From assembly GCA_000306725.1 (NCBI GenBank), contig CP003083.1:992001-1056000 (forward strand): a stretch of 64,000 nucleotides of DNA. The letters run 5' to 3'. Numbering within the stretch: the stretch's first letter is position 1; every line of letters starts with the position of its first letter. Under the pieces are notes generated by a model, which saw nothing but the letters and a program-made list of their open reading frames with translations, ran no database searches and was not told the origin of the DNA. Made by a program: the position numbers and the translations under genes. Positions 30,575 through 37,458 of this stretch are shown here, piece by piece. Source of the DNA: Methanolobus psychrophilus R15 (GTDB lineage: Archaea; Halobacteriota; Methanosarcinia; Methanosarcinales; Methanosarcinaceae).

Positions 30575-30649
30575 AACCCAATTCTTCTTTTGATTTATTT
30601 TATGAGACGTGAGTTTCTGCTATTTCGGCACTCAAAGTCCAAGAAAAGA

Positions 30650-30679
30650 TATATATAATAAAAATTCTCAATTGTGAAT
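30650..30679 (+). promoter_or_regulatory. nadA promoter with CAATTGTG operator
   Basis: TATATATAATA (TATA box, 30650-30660) is followed by ATTCTCAATTGTGAAT at 30664-30679, one mismatch from the perfect palindrome found before tRNA-Cys. It lies between the TATA box and the expected start site, where a bound protein would block transcription. Confidence 0.7.
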
Positions 30680-30737
30680 CTGTATGTTACTTCAGTCGAA
30701 AAGCACAGAAAAATAATCGCTCTATAAGGTATTACTC

Positions 30738-31670
30738 ATGGCTGATATTCAAATAAGGACAAAGGACACTCTATCTATAATCAAGGATATCATTAAGCTC
30801 AAAGAAGAGAAGGACGCGGTGATCCTCGCACACAACTACCAGATCGCAGATGTGCAGGACATTGCTGATTTCATCGGAGACTCGCTGGAGCTCGCAAGAA
30901 AAGCAGCTACCCTTGATAATGAAGTCATTGTTTTCTGCGGCGTTGACTTCATGGCAGAGACCGCAGCCGTCCTCTCACCTGAGAAAACAGTGCTTTTACC
31001 GGCACCCGATGCCAACTGTCCTATGTCAGACATGATCACCGCAGGTGAATTGCGTGTCCTCAAGGAAAGATTCCCTGAAGCCGCTGTTGTCTGCTATGTG
31101 AACACCAGTGCCGAGGTAAAGGCCAAAAGCGACATCTGCTGCACTTCCGCAAATGCCGTGAAGGTCGTAGAGTCACTTAAAGAGAAACAAGTCCTTTTCG
31201 TCCCGGACAGGAACCTTGGACGCTATGTAGCCAGATTCACGGACAAGGAGATACTCCCATGGGAAGGTTTCTGTTTCGTACATGACAGGATAACTTCCGA
31301 TGATGTGATGCGCGCCAGGGATGCGCATCCTGGGGCAGAATTGCTTGTCCACCCTGAGTGCAGGCCGGAAGTCATTGACCTTGCAGACCACGTATTCTCC
31401 ACATCCGGAATGATAAAGCATGTCTGCTCAAGCGACAGCAAGGAGTTCATTATAGGAACCGAGGTAGGGATACTGCACCGGATGGAAAAGGACTGTCCGG
31501 ACAAGTCCTGCTATCCGTTATCTTCCGGTGCCATCTGTATGACTATGAAAAGAACGGATATCCAGAAAGTGCACAGGGCTCTTGAAACTCTTACACCCAG
31601 GGTAACAGTGCCTGAAGATATTGCAGAAAGGGCACGTATGGCTATCCAGAGGATGCTCGCTATCAAATAA
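30738..31670 (+). CDS. nadA: Quinolinate synthase NadA
   Basis: [4Fe-4S] enzyme that condenses iminoaspartate with dihydroxyacetone phosphate to quinolinate, the first ring of NAD. 310 residues. Landmarks: ILAHNYQIADVQDIADFIGDSL, VIVFCGVDFMAETA (cluster Cys), CYVNTSAEVKA, CCTSANAV, LVHPECRPEV (cluster Cys), FIIGTEVGILHRM and GAICMTMKRT (cluster Cys). It is a single-gene unit here: nadB/aspartate dehydrogenase and nadC are not in the window. The preceding promoter carries the shared palindrome. Confidence 0.96.
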   Translation: MADIQIRTKDTLSIIKDIIKLKEEKDAVILAHNYQIADVQDIADFIGDSLELARKAATLDNEVIVFCGVDFMAETAAVLSPEKTVLLPAPDANCPMSDMITAGELRVLKERFPEAAVVCYVNTSAEVKAKSDICCTSANAVKVVESLKEKQVLFVPDRNLGRYVARFTDKEILPWEGFCFVHDRITSDDVMRARDAHPGAELLVHPECRPEVIDLADHVFSTSGMIKHVCSSDSKEFIIGTEVGILHRMEKDCPDKSCYPLSSGAICMTMKRTDIQKVHRALETLTPRVTVPEDIAERARMAIQRMLAIK

Positions 31671-31678
31671 CCCGGTTT

Positions 31679-32416
31679 TTACACATCTGCAGAGCCATGC
31701 CCGCATATTTCACAGTCACAGCGCCTGCTGAACCTTAAAGTGTCCATCTCGGCCAAGAGGCCATTCCATATAAGAAGGCGGTCCGTGAGCAGTTTGCCTG
31801 CTCCCACCAGGTATTTGATAACCTCGTTGGCCTGTATCATGCCGATAATACCAGGGGTCACCCCCACCACCGGAAATACCTCTGTCGGCGGAGCACAGGG
31901 AAAGATACAGCTAAGGCACGCGGACTTCCCAGGAATCACAGTTGTTGCCTGGCCGTCAAAACCTCGTATCGCACCATGGATGAGCGGAATATTTTTCTCA
32001 TGGGCTGTACGGTTGAGCAGGTAGCGTGTCGGATAGTTATCCATGGCATCTACTATCAGGTCTGCATCACCGACAAGTTCAGAAACGTTTATTTGATCTA
32101 TGACCTGACATAAGGCTTCTATCCCGATATGCGGGTTGATAGCAAGCAGTTTCTCTTCAACAGACATGACCTTCTCTTTTCCGATGTCCTGCTCCCAGTG
32201 AAGCACCTGCCTGTTCAGGTTGGAACGCTCTACAAGGTCCTTGTCCACTATTCTGAGATAGCCCACTCCTGCCGCTGCAAGATACAGCGCCACAGGACAT
32301 CCCAGGCCGCCTGCACCTGCTATGAAGACCCGGGCTTTCTTCAGACGCTCCTGGCCGTCCTTACCAAAGAGCATGACCTGCCTTGCATAGCGTTCAAGTT
32401 CAACTTCAGTTAGCAT
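31679..32416 (-). CDS. E1-like adenylyltransferase (ThiF/MoeB/UbaA family)
   Basis: Activates the C-terminal glycine of a ubiquitin-like sulfur carrier by adenylation. 245 residues with the ATP-binding FIAGAGGLGCPVALYLAAAGVG, RSNLNRQVLHWEQDIGKEKV and DAMDNYPTRYLLN. The zinc Cys pairs are CLSC (with CAPP nearby) and CDCEIC. Archaeal homologues act in molybdopterin, thiamine, tRNA thiolation or SAMP conjugation. It lies 69 bases downstream of sepCysS on the same strand without an obvious promoter between, and a ThiS-like carrier gene lies in the same block, which suggests a pair. Confidence 0.9.
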   Translation of the reverse strand: MLTEVELERYARQVMLFGKDGQERLKKARVFIAGAGGLGCPVALYLAAAGVGYLRIVDKDLVERSNLNRQVLHWEQDIGKEKVMSVEEKLLAINPHIGIEALCQVIDQINVSELVGDADLIVDAMDNYPTRYLLNRTAHEKNIPLIHGAIRGFDGQATTVIPGKSACLSCIFPCAPPTEVFPVVGVTPGIIGMIQANEVIKYLVGAGKLLTDRLLIWNGLLAEMDTLRFSRRCDCEICGHGSADV

Positions 32417-32485
32417 GACCTATCCTTTCCTCTCAAAGCACAAAAACTTGATCCCAAACTGAAGGAGCAGACCTTTTTGACGGCA

Positions 32486-33847
32486 TTAAACAATTTGAAG
32501 CTCATATTTCCCGGCTATTTCCTGGAACGAGTCCGCAAGATACCTCATCTTTTCCCATGACAGGCCATAGGTATTCAGCTTCCACATGCGTGTCGCGCCT
32601 GCAAATTCTCCTGCGATGCCCCTTTTTGAAAGCTCGTCGGACAGGAAGAAACCTCTCCTCTTATGGCTTTGAGCCACCACATCGAAGCTGCCGGTGGTAT
32701 CTACCTTCGAAAGAGTGTGCTTCCTGGGGTATTCAGACATGACCCGGCTACCCTGAATGGACAGCAGCCTTTCCATGAAGAAGTTAGACTTTTTAACCTC
32801 CTCATCCCAATGCAGTGTTCGCTCTTTGACTACAGGGAAGGAGGCCATCATTCCCATGAGCGTAGATCCCATTAGAGTGCACCCCAGCATTTCCACTTCC
32901 TTTATGCCGAACTTGCGTTTGGTAACATCCCCTGTCATCTGTGTTGTCCTGAACACCACATCAGCCCATTCATCAGTGGTCGCAAGCACACCTGAAGGCG
33001 CGGGAGAAGCCATACTCTTATGACCGGAACCCACTACAAAGTCAGCCCCCATTTTCTTACCATCCACCGGCATGACACCCACTGTATATGCACCGTTGTA
33101 AAGCAGAGGGATATCGTACTGGTGGGCGACCTTCGATATGCTGCGTACATCGTGCTCGTTGGCGAACTGGTAGTCAAAATGGTCTATCATGACGAGCTTT
33201 GGCAATTTTCCGGTTTCGATGATTACGGTTTCTATCTTCTCAGCAACAGCATCCGGAGTTATCTTGTTCCCGGCACTTACCGGAACCTCCTTAACGATAC
33301 CACCTGCCTCTTCCACGGCAAGGAATTCCGTATAGTGGGCAAGTCCGGACACTATCACAGAGTCACCCGACCCTACGAGACTGGATGCTACAGCCTGGAA
33401 ACCCCTCCTGGCACCGGGAACCACGCGAGCGGTGTCCATGTTAAGGAAAGCCGCAAGCTCGGTGTGGAAATCAGCAATCGGGGGTTTTGAGATCTTATCC
33501 AGGCGGAAGGGCTTGCGGCAGTTGTCACAGGCTGAATAGCCGTCCCCGTAGGCTATGAGGGCCTTGCGGGCCTCAGGTGTGAGCCTGCCGGCAGCCTGGA
33601 TGGGCTGTATATTGATGTACTCTTCCTCACGGCTACGAATTTCCATGTTACCGGCTATCCTGGTCACCTCAGGAGAGCCTGTGCCAGCTTCCAGATCATT
33701 GATAATTGCCTTCACTCTGCTCATTTGCTCATGAAATCTGTCCCCTTCGTGCAAACCTATGCCATCAGGCACGGAGTCACGAAGCGTTTCGCGGACATCT
33801 TCCAGGGCAAAGAGTGCCTCGAATGTTTTCTGAACTCTTATATCCAA
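32486..33847 (-). CDS. pscS: O-phosphoseryl-tRNA(Cys):Cys-tRNA synthase SepCysS with N-terminal extension
   Basis: PLP enzyme that converts Sep-tRNA(Cys) to Cys-tRNA(Cys) with a sulfur donor, the second step of tRNA-dependent cysteine synthesis in methanogens. 453 residues from TTG, preceded by AGAGGT. Residues 1-70 are an extension absent from the shorter enzymes; a similar segment in class II methanogens is proposed to help assemble the SepRS complex. The core has EEEYINIQPIQAAGRLTPEA, the essential-Cys motif SACDNC (Cys107, Cys110), GARRGFQAVASSL and the PLP Lys in GSGHKSMASP (Lys277). SepRS is not in the window. The promoter has two shared operators. Confidence 0.93.
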   Translation of the reverse strand: MDIRVQKTFEALFALEDVRETLRDSVPDGIGLHEGDRFHEQMSRVKAIINDLEAGTGSPEVTRIAGNMEIRSREEEYINIQPIQAAGRLTPEARKALIAYGDGYSACDNCRKPFRLDKISKPPIADFHTELAAFLNMDTARVVPGARRGFQAVASSLVGSGDSVIVSGLAHYTEFLAVEEAGGIVKEVPVSAGNKITPDAVAEKIETVIIETGKLPKLVMIDHFDYQFANEHDVRSISKVAHQYDIPLLYNGAYTVGVMPVDGKKMGADFVVGSGHKSMASPAPSGVLATTDEWADVVFRTTQMTGDVTKRKFGIKEVEMLGCTLMGSTLMGMMASFPVVKERTLHWDEEVKKSNFFMERLLSIQGSRVMSEYPRKHTLSKVDTTGSFDVVAQSHKRRGFFLSDELSKRGIAGEFAGATRMWKLNTYGLSWEKMRYLADSFQEIAGKYELQIV

Positions 33848-33882
33848 GTTGAATACCTCTATGACTTTATTCTTTAATTTTA

Positions 33883-33898
33883 AATCACAATTGTGAAT
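33883..33898. promoter_or_regulatory. CAATTGTG operator A of sepCysS
   Basis: AATCACAATTGTGAAT, one base from the perfect palindrome. It overlaps the expected transcription start of sepCysS on the minus strand. Its centre is 22 bp from that of the neighbouring copy, two turns of the helix. Confidence 0.75.
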
Positions 33899-33904
33899 TA
33901 AGTA

Positions 33905-33928
33905 TTTAACAATTGTGAATATATAAAG
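33905..33928 (-). promoter_or_regulatory. sepCysS promoter with CAATTGTG operator B
   Basis: On the minus strand CTTTATAT (33921-33928) is the TATA box. The palindrome copy TTTAACAATTGTGAAT (33905-33920) abuts it, with the right half-site perfect and two mismatches in the left half. Confidence 0.7.
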
Positions 33929-33990
33929 TTAATGAGGTATTGAAGCAAAACAAAACTCAAAGCCGAAAAATACTTTAAGCCATGAACTCA

Positions 33991-34006
33991 ATCCACAATT
34001 GTGAAA
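33991..34006. promoter_or_regulatory. CAATTGTG operator before the HTH regulator
   Basis: ATCCACAATTGTGAAA, one mismatch in each half. A weak TATA-like AATACTTTAAG at about 33968-33978 would place the start of the rightward transcript within this site, 50 bases before the regulator ATG, consistent with autoregulation. Confidence 0.65.
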
Positions 34007-34056
34007 ACTATCCGGGAGACGTACATTCCAGCAAATGGAAGATTGGAGACTGAACT

Positions 34057-34377
34057 ATGAAATTACCCTGCGAAAAGGTTGTATGGGATGTTCTGCCTGC
34101 CATCAGGGCAGCAATTGCCGAAGAGCTTGCAAACTGCGGCCTTACGCAACAGGAGATAGCCAGGGAACTGGACATGGCGCCTTCTGCGGTCTCACAATAC
34201 CTTTCCAAGAAAAGAGGCTATCGAATAGTTTTCGAAGATGATGTAAAGGAGTCCATAAGCCAGCTGGCCCTGGATATCAAAGAAAAGCGTGTTACAGATA
34301 TTGTGCCCAGGGTGTGCCGCATATGCACGCAGTTACGAACTGAGGGAGACAGGTGCGGTGGTCACGATACCGGTTAA
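34057..34377 (+). CDS. HTH regulator with C-terminal Cys motif (COG2522-like)
   Basis: 106 residues. A XRE-type helix-turn-helix occupies about residues 29-52 (LTQQEIARELDMAPSAVSQYLS). The C-terminal 20 residues carry VCRICTQLRTEGDRCGGHD, with Cys87, Cys90 and Cys100 plus His103, able to hold a metal or Fe-S cluster or to sense thiol state. Cys5 and Cys27 are also present. The gene is divergent from sepCysS, starts a run with a cysteine desulfurase and fdhD, and has its own palindrome in front. GGAGA lies about nine bases before the ATG. I infer that it binds the CAATTGTG operators; this is not shown by the sequence alone. Confidence 0.85.
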   Translation: MKLPCEKVVWDVLPAIRAAIAEELANCGLTQQEIARELDMAPSAVSQYLSKKRGYRIVFEDDVKESISQLALDIKEKRVTDIVPRVCRICTQLRTEGDRCGGHDTG

Positions 34378-34431
34378 GCCTTACTTTCAAAGGCATTTGG
34401 GCCGGCATCACATCAATAGAGGGTGGTCGAT

Positions 34432-35613
34432 TTGAGAAACACTGAGCTCAGAAAGGATTTTCCACTCCTTAACGATGTCATCTATTTCGATAATGCAGCT
34501 ACCAGCCTCATACCTGAACCTGTCATCAATATAATGAATGAGTTTGAGAGGATGTACAGGGCAAATGTGGGGAGGGGAGTGCACAGGCTGACCAGCGTCG
34601 CCTCGCAGAAATACTTTAATGCGCACCAGAAGGTAGCTCGTTTCATAGGAGCTGATGCAGGCACTACCGTGCTTACAAAAAACACCACTGAAGCTATCAA
34701 TATGATAGCATGTGGCCTTAAATGGAGCAAAGGCGACAGTGTCGTGACAACTGCCATAGAGCATCATTCCAATTTTCTTCCATGGATGCGCCTCCGTCAA
34801 AAAGGAGTCGGGATGGAAGTGCTTATGCCACAATCCGACGGCACGTTCGACCTTTCGGACTTTGAGCTTGCAATTAATGACAATACGCGCCTTGTAGCCG
34901 TTTCCCATGCATCCAATGTACTTGGCACTATCCTGCCGGTGAAGGAAATTGCTACCATATGTGAAGAACATGACACCAGATTACTCGTCGACGGCGCTCA
35001 GTCAGCACCGCACCTGCCGGTTAACGTCATGGACATGGGCTGCGATTATTTCTGCTTTTCAGGAAACAAGATGCTCGGTCCCACAGGTACAGGGATACTC
35101 TGGATGAAGGATAACGACATCAGCCCTCTTCTTGTAGGAGGTGGGATGATAGAAAGCGTCTCAATTGAGGACTATAAACTTGCAGAAGGCTACCAGCGCC
35201 ATGAAGCTGGAACACCGCACATAGCAGGGATGATAGGCCTCGGAGGTGCTGCGGAATATCTGGAGAAGGCAGGCATGAATGACATAAAAAAACATGAGGA
35301 GCAACTTACCTGCAAGCTCCTCACGGGGCTTGCTTCAATGGAACATGTACACATCTACGGACCTGAAAATGATAAGGAAAGAATAGGCGTCGTCTCTTTT
35401 AATATAGAAGGCATGCATCCCCATGAAGTATCTCACATACTTGACGAAGCCTCTTCGATCATGACCCGATCAGGAGAACACTGCTGTCAGCCGCTGATGA
35501 AGTATCTGGGGCTTCCCGGCGGGACCGTCCGGGTGAGTCTATACCTGTACAATACCGGAGAAGAAATCGACCTGTTACTGGATACCCTTGAGGAGCTTAC
35601 ACGGAGGTTGTAA
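34432..35613 (+). CDS. Cysteine desulfurase, SufS/CsdA type
   Basis: PLP enzyme that takes sulfur from cysteine as an enzyme persulfide for Fe-S clusters and thio-cofactors. 393 residues. Landmarks: YFDNAATSLIPEPV, RANVGRGVHRLT (SufS-type), EHHSNFLPW, VDGAQSAPHLPVNV, the PLP Lys213 in FSGNKMLGPTGTGILW and the catalytic Cys351 in RSGEHCCQPLM. The start is TTG at 34432 with GAGGGTGG about six bases before; a GTG nine bases upstream is also in frame but overlaps that signal. No SufE/IscU gene is adjacent. It follows the HTH regulator after 54 bases and is probably co-transcribed. Confidence 0.92.
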   Translation: MRNTELRKDFPLLNDVIYFDNAATSLIPEPVINIMNEFERMYRANVGRGVHRLTSVASQKYFNAHQKVARFIGADAGTTVLTKNTTEAINMIACGLKWSKGDSVVTTAIEHHSNFLPWMRLRQKGVGMEVLMPQSDGTFDLSDFELAINDNTRLVAVSHASNVLGTILPVKEIATICEEHDTRLLVDGAQSAPHLPVNVMDMGCDYFCFSGNKMLGPTGTGILWMKDNDISPLLVGGGMIESVSIEDYKLAEGYQRHEAGTPHIAGMIGLGGAAEYLEKAGMNDIKKHEEQLTCKLLTGLASMEHVHIYGPENDKERIGVVSFNIEGMHPHEVSHILDEASSIMTRSGEHCCQPLMKYLGLPGGTVRVSLYLYNTGEEIDLLLDTLEELTRRL

Positions 35614-35614
35614 C

Positions 35615-36442
35615 ATCTTTAAAGAAATTCCCTGCATTAAAGGAGAAGGAGAGTCATTCTCGCAGGAGATGCACCCAGTCATTGAAGAGATGCCTCTTGC
35701 AGTAAACGTTAATGGACGACATGCCCTTACAGCTATGACAAGCCCGGTGATGCTAAGGGAATTTGTGACGGGCTTCCTTTACACCGAACGTATTATCAAA
35801 GGCATTGAAGAGATAGAATCCATCAGAATAGAAGGCAACACCGCCGATGTCCTTACCAGGAACCCGTTCAAGATACTCATGTCACACAAAACCGTCCTTA
35901 GCGGATGCGGCGGCAGTATGTCGTTCCTGGATATAGAGAAGCTTCCTCAGATAAACTCCAAACTCTCCATTAGTTCGCAGGACATCGGAGCTGCTGTCAA
36001 GGAGGCACTTGATTCAAAACTGCATGTCATGACAGGAGGTATTCATGTCGTGGCGCTCTATGGACCTGGCGGAAAGATACAGGTCATTGAGGACATCGGC
36101 AGGCATAATGCACTGGACAGGGCTATCGGATACGCACTTGAGCAAGGCATTGACCTTTCAGGCACCTATGTGATATGTTCCGGACGCATATCTTCTGAGA
36201 TGGTCAGGAAATGCCTGGTAGCAAATATACCCATCATAGTATCAAGAGGAGCCACGACTACGCTTGCTACCGATATTGCAAAAGCGCGCGGACTGACCGT
36301 GGTAGGGTTTGTCAGGGGAAAGAAGATGAACATCTACTCAGGCGGGGAGAGAATATCCGATATCCCGGCCAATGATGCTGCATACCTGGCAGAGGTGACG
36401 GATGAAGGGACAGAAGAGAACACGGAAGATCAAAAAGTGTAA
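35615..36442 (+). CDS. fdhD: FdhD-type sulfurtransferase, start uncertain (ATC?)
   Basis: Moves sulfur from a cysteine desulfurase to the molybdenum/tungsten cofactor of formate dehydrogenase. Typical motifs: PLAVNVNGRHALTAMTSPVMLREFVTGFLYTE-like N-terminal part, TGGIHVVALYGPGGKIQVIEDIGRHNALDRAIGYAL, and CSGRISSEMVRKCLVANIPIIVSRGATT. The bacterial Cys-X-X-Cys site appears as SGCGGS, only the first Cys kept. CGGAGG at 35602-35607 lies seven bases before an ATC at 35615; alternatives are TTG at 35588 (overlapping the desulfurase) or ATG at 35669. No formate dehydrogenase gene is in the window. Placement directly after the desulfurase fits the sulfur-transfer role. Confidence 0.85.
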   Translation: MFKEIPCIKGEGESFSQEMHPVIEEMPLAVNVNGRHALTAMTSPVMLREFVTGFLYTERIIKGIEEIESIRIEGNTADVLTRNPFKILMSHKTVLSGCGGSMSFLDIEKLPQINSKLSISSQDIGAAVKEALDSKLHVMTGGIHVVALYGPGGKIQVIEDIGRHNALDRAIGYALEQGIDLSGTYVICSGRISSEMVRKCLVANIPIIVSRGATTTLATDIAKARGLTVVGFVRGKKMNIYSGGERISDIPANDAAYLAEVTDEGTEENTEDQKV

Positions 36443-36447
36443 TGAGG

Positions 36448-36642
36448 TCATCCTCCAAAGACCACATGAATTATCCTGATCTCTGCACCATTTTCAAGAA
36501 TCCTGTCCTCCGGTATAACCTCGCTGTTCATCACAACAAGCACCTCACTCTGGCTGATACCCAACTGCCGGAGCAATCCTTCCACCGAAATTGGACCTGT
36601 GCTTATATCCTCTGTTTTTCCTGAAGGAAGTTTGATCTTCAT
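36448..36642 (-). CDS. ThiS/MoaD-like ubiquitin-fold sulfur carrier
   Basis: 64 residues ending in HVVFGG, the C-terminal diglycine that E1-like enzymes adenylate and convert to a thiocarboxylate. The beta-grasp pattern is visible (MKIKLPSGK, then SVEGLLRQLGISQSEVLVVMNSE and AEIRIIHVV). It may serve thiamine, molybdopterin, tRNA thiolation or protein modification (SAMP). It lies 55 bases after tRNA-Cys on the same strand with no clear promoter between, so it is probably driven by the operator-bearing tRNA-Cys promoter. A matching E1-like gene is in the sepCysS unit. Confidence 0.88.
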   Translation of the reverse strand: MKIKLPSGKTEDISTGPISVEGLLRQLGISQSEVLVVMNSEVIPEDRILENGAEIRIIHVVFGG

Positions 36643-36697
36643 TTGTTATCACTTTTGAATACAATGGTCAGGCCGGTGTATGGATGCAGACCGTTAA

Positions 36698-36769
36698 AGC
36701 CAGGACCCGGATTCGAACCGGGATGGAATCGCTCTGCAGGCGATTGCGTAGCCGCTCCGCCATCCTGGC
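36698..36769 (-). tRNA. tRNA-Cys (anticodon GCA)
   Basis: Read on the minus strand, the acceptor GCCAGGA pairs with TCCTGGC. The anticodon stem ATCGC/GCGAT has loop CTGCAGA with GCA, and the T arm is CCCGG TTCGAAT CCGGG. The discriminator is U, the identity base for Cys. CCA is not encoded. Its promoter has a perfect CAATTGTG palindrome starting two bases upstream of the tRNA. Confidence 0.97.
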
Positions 36770-36770
36770 A

Positions 36771-36811
36771 TATTCACAATTGTGAATATAGGAATGCCAT
36801 TTATTATAAAG
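36771..36811 (-). promoter_or_regulatory. tRNA-Cys promoter with a perfect 18-bp operator
   Basis: TATTCACAATTGTGAATA at 36771-36788 is a perfect palindrome. On the minus strand it lies between the TATA box CTTTATAATAA (36801-36811) and the tRNA 5' end (36769), covering the expected start site near 36780. This is the best copy of the shared motif. Confidence 0.8.
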
Positions 36812-36892
36812 ATTGCGTTCTTGTGAAGATGACGACAGCAGATTTATTATCAATGAGGTGCATCCATGACACGCCCGGCAGATTTTCAACAC

Positions 36893-36964
36893 GGACCTGT
36901 AGTGTAGCGGATATCACTTAAGCCTCCGGAGCTTAGAACCCGGGTTCGAGTCCCGGCAGGTCCG
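36893..36964 (+). tRNA. tRNA-Arg (anticodon CCG)
   Basis: Acceptor GGACCTG/CAGGTCC, anticodon stem TAAGC/GCTTA with loop CTCCGGA (CCG at the anticodon), T stem CCGGG/CCCGG, discriminator G, CCA not encoded. It is divergent from tRNA-Cys; TTTATTAT near 36843-36850 is a likely TATA box, and no CAATTGTG palindrome lies in its own promoter. Confidence 0.96.
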
Positions 36965-37458
36965 TAAAAGAAAAGGCATAGAATTCTGCAGAAAATGCCC
37001 TCTTCATCCAGATTCATAAAAATATGACGGGAAAATAGAATATAGGAGGTAGTACGAGGCATCCTCCGCCACCACGCTTCTGGACGCCTTACATTTCCTT
37101 TCTGTAATGTTCCCCAACACCACAGTCGGTGATTTCTGTTGATAACCCAAGCGCATACTCCCAGCGCCCACAATAAAAGATTAGTCTTTATATTACTTAA
37201 CATAAACCTGATTAAATTTAATGAGTAACAGTGTTTTTCAAATGCCTTTCAAATTATATGGAGTTTATAACGTAATATTATTTTATTTATTATGACATAA
37301 TAAGTAGATAATTTTGAATATTATCATTAGCAGGCCTAATTACTCAATAATACTACTGAACTTTCTTTCAGCACAAAAAGGACACAAGGTAACTTATTGG
37401 CAGGCAGCTTTCGGAATAGTTTATATTCATACAAAACAAATAGGTAAGAGGGGTTGTA
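36965..37458. other. Intergenic gap of 494 bases
   Basis: No convincing gene. The first 240 bases are of average composition without an open frame I trust. The rest is very AT-rich. TTTATATTC at 37420-37428 and GTAAGAGGGG just before 37459 are the probable TATA box and Shine-Dalgarno of the next gene. Confidence 0.5.

Noticed and set aside
36668-36892. Minus-strand frame of 74 codons over tRNA-Cys
   Set aside because: It reads through the tRNA-Cys gene itself and gives the usual RMAERLRNRLQ-type artefact.
36886-37203. Minus-strand frame of 105 codons
   Set aside because: Its C-terminal half is the antisense translation of tRNA-Arg (the familiar AGTRTRVL-type artefact), and the rest has no family features.
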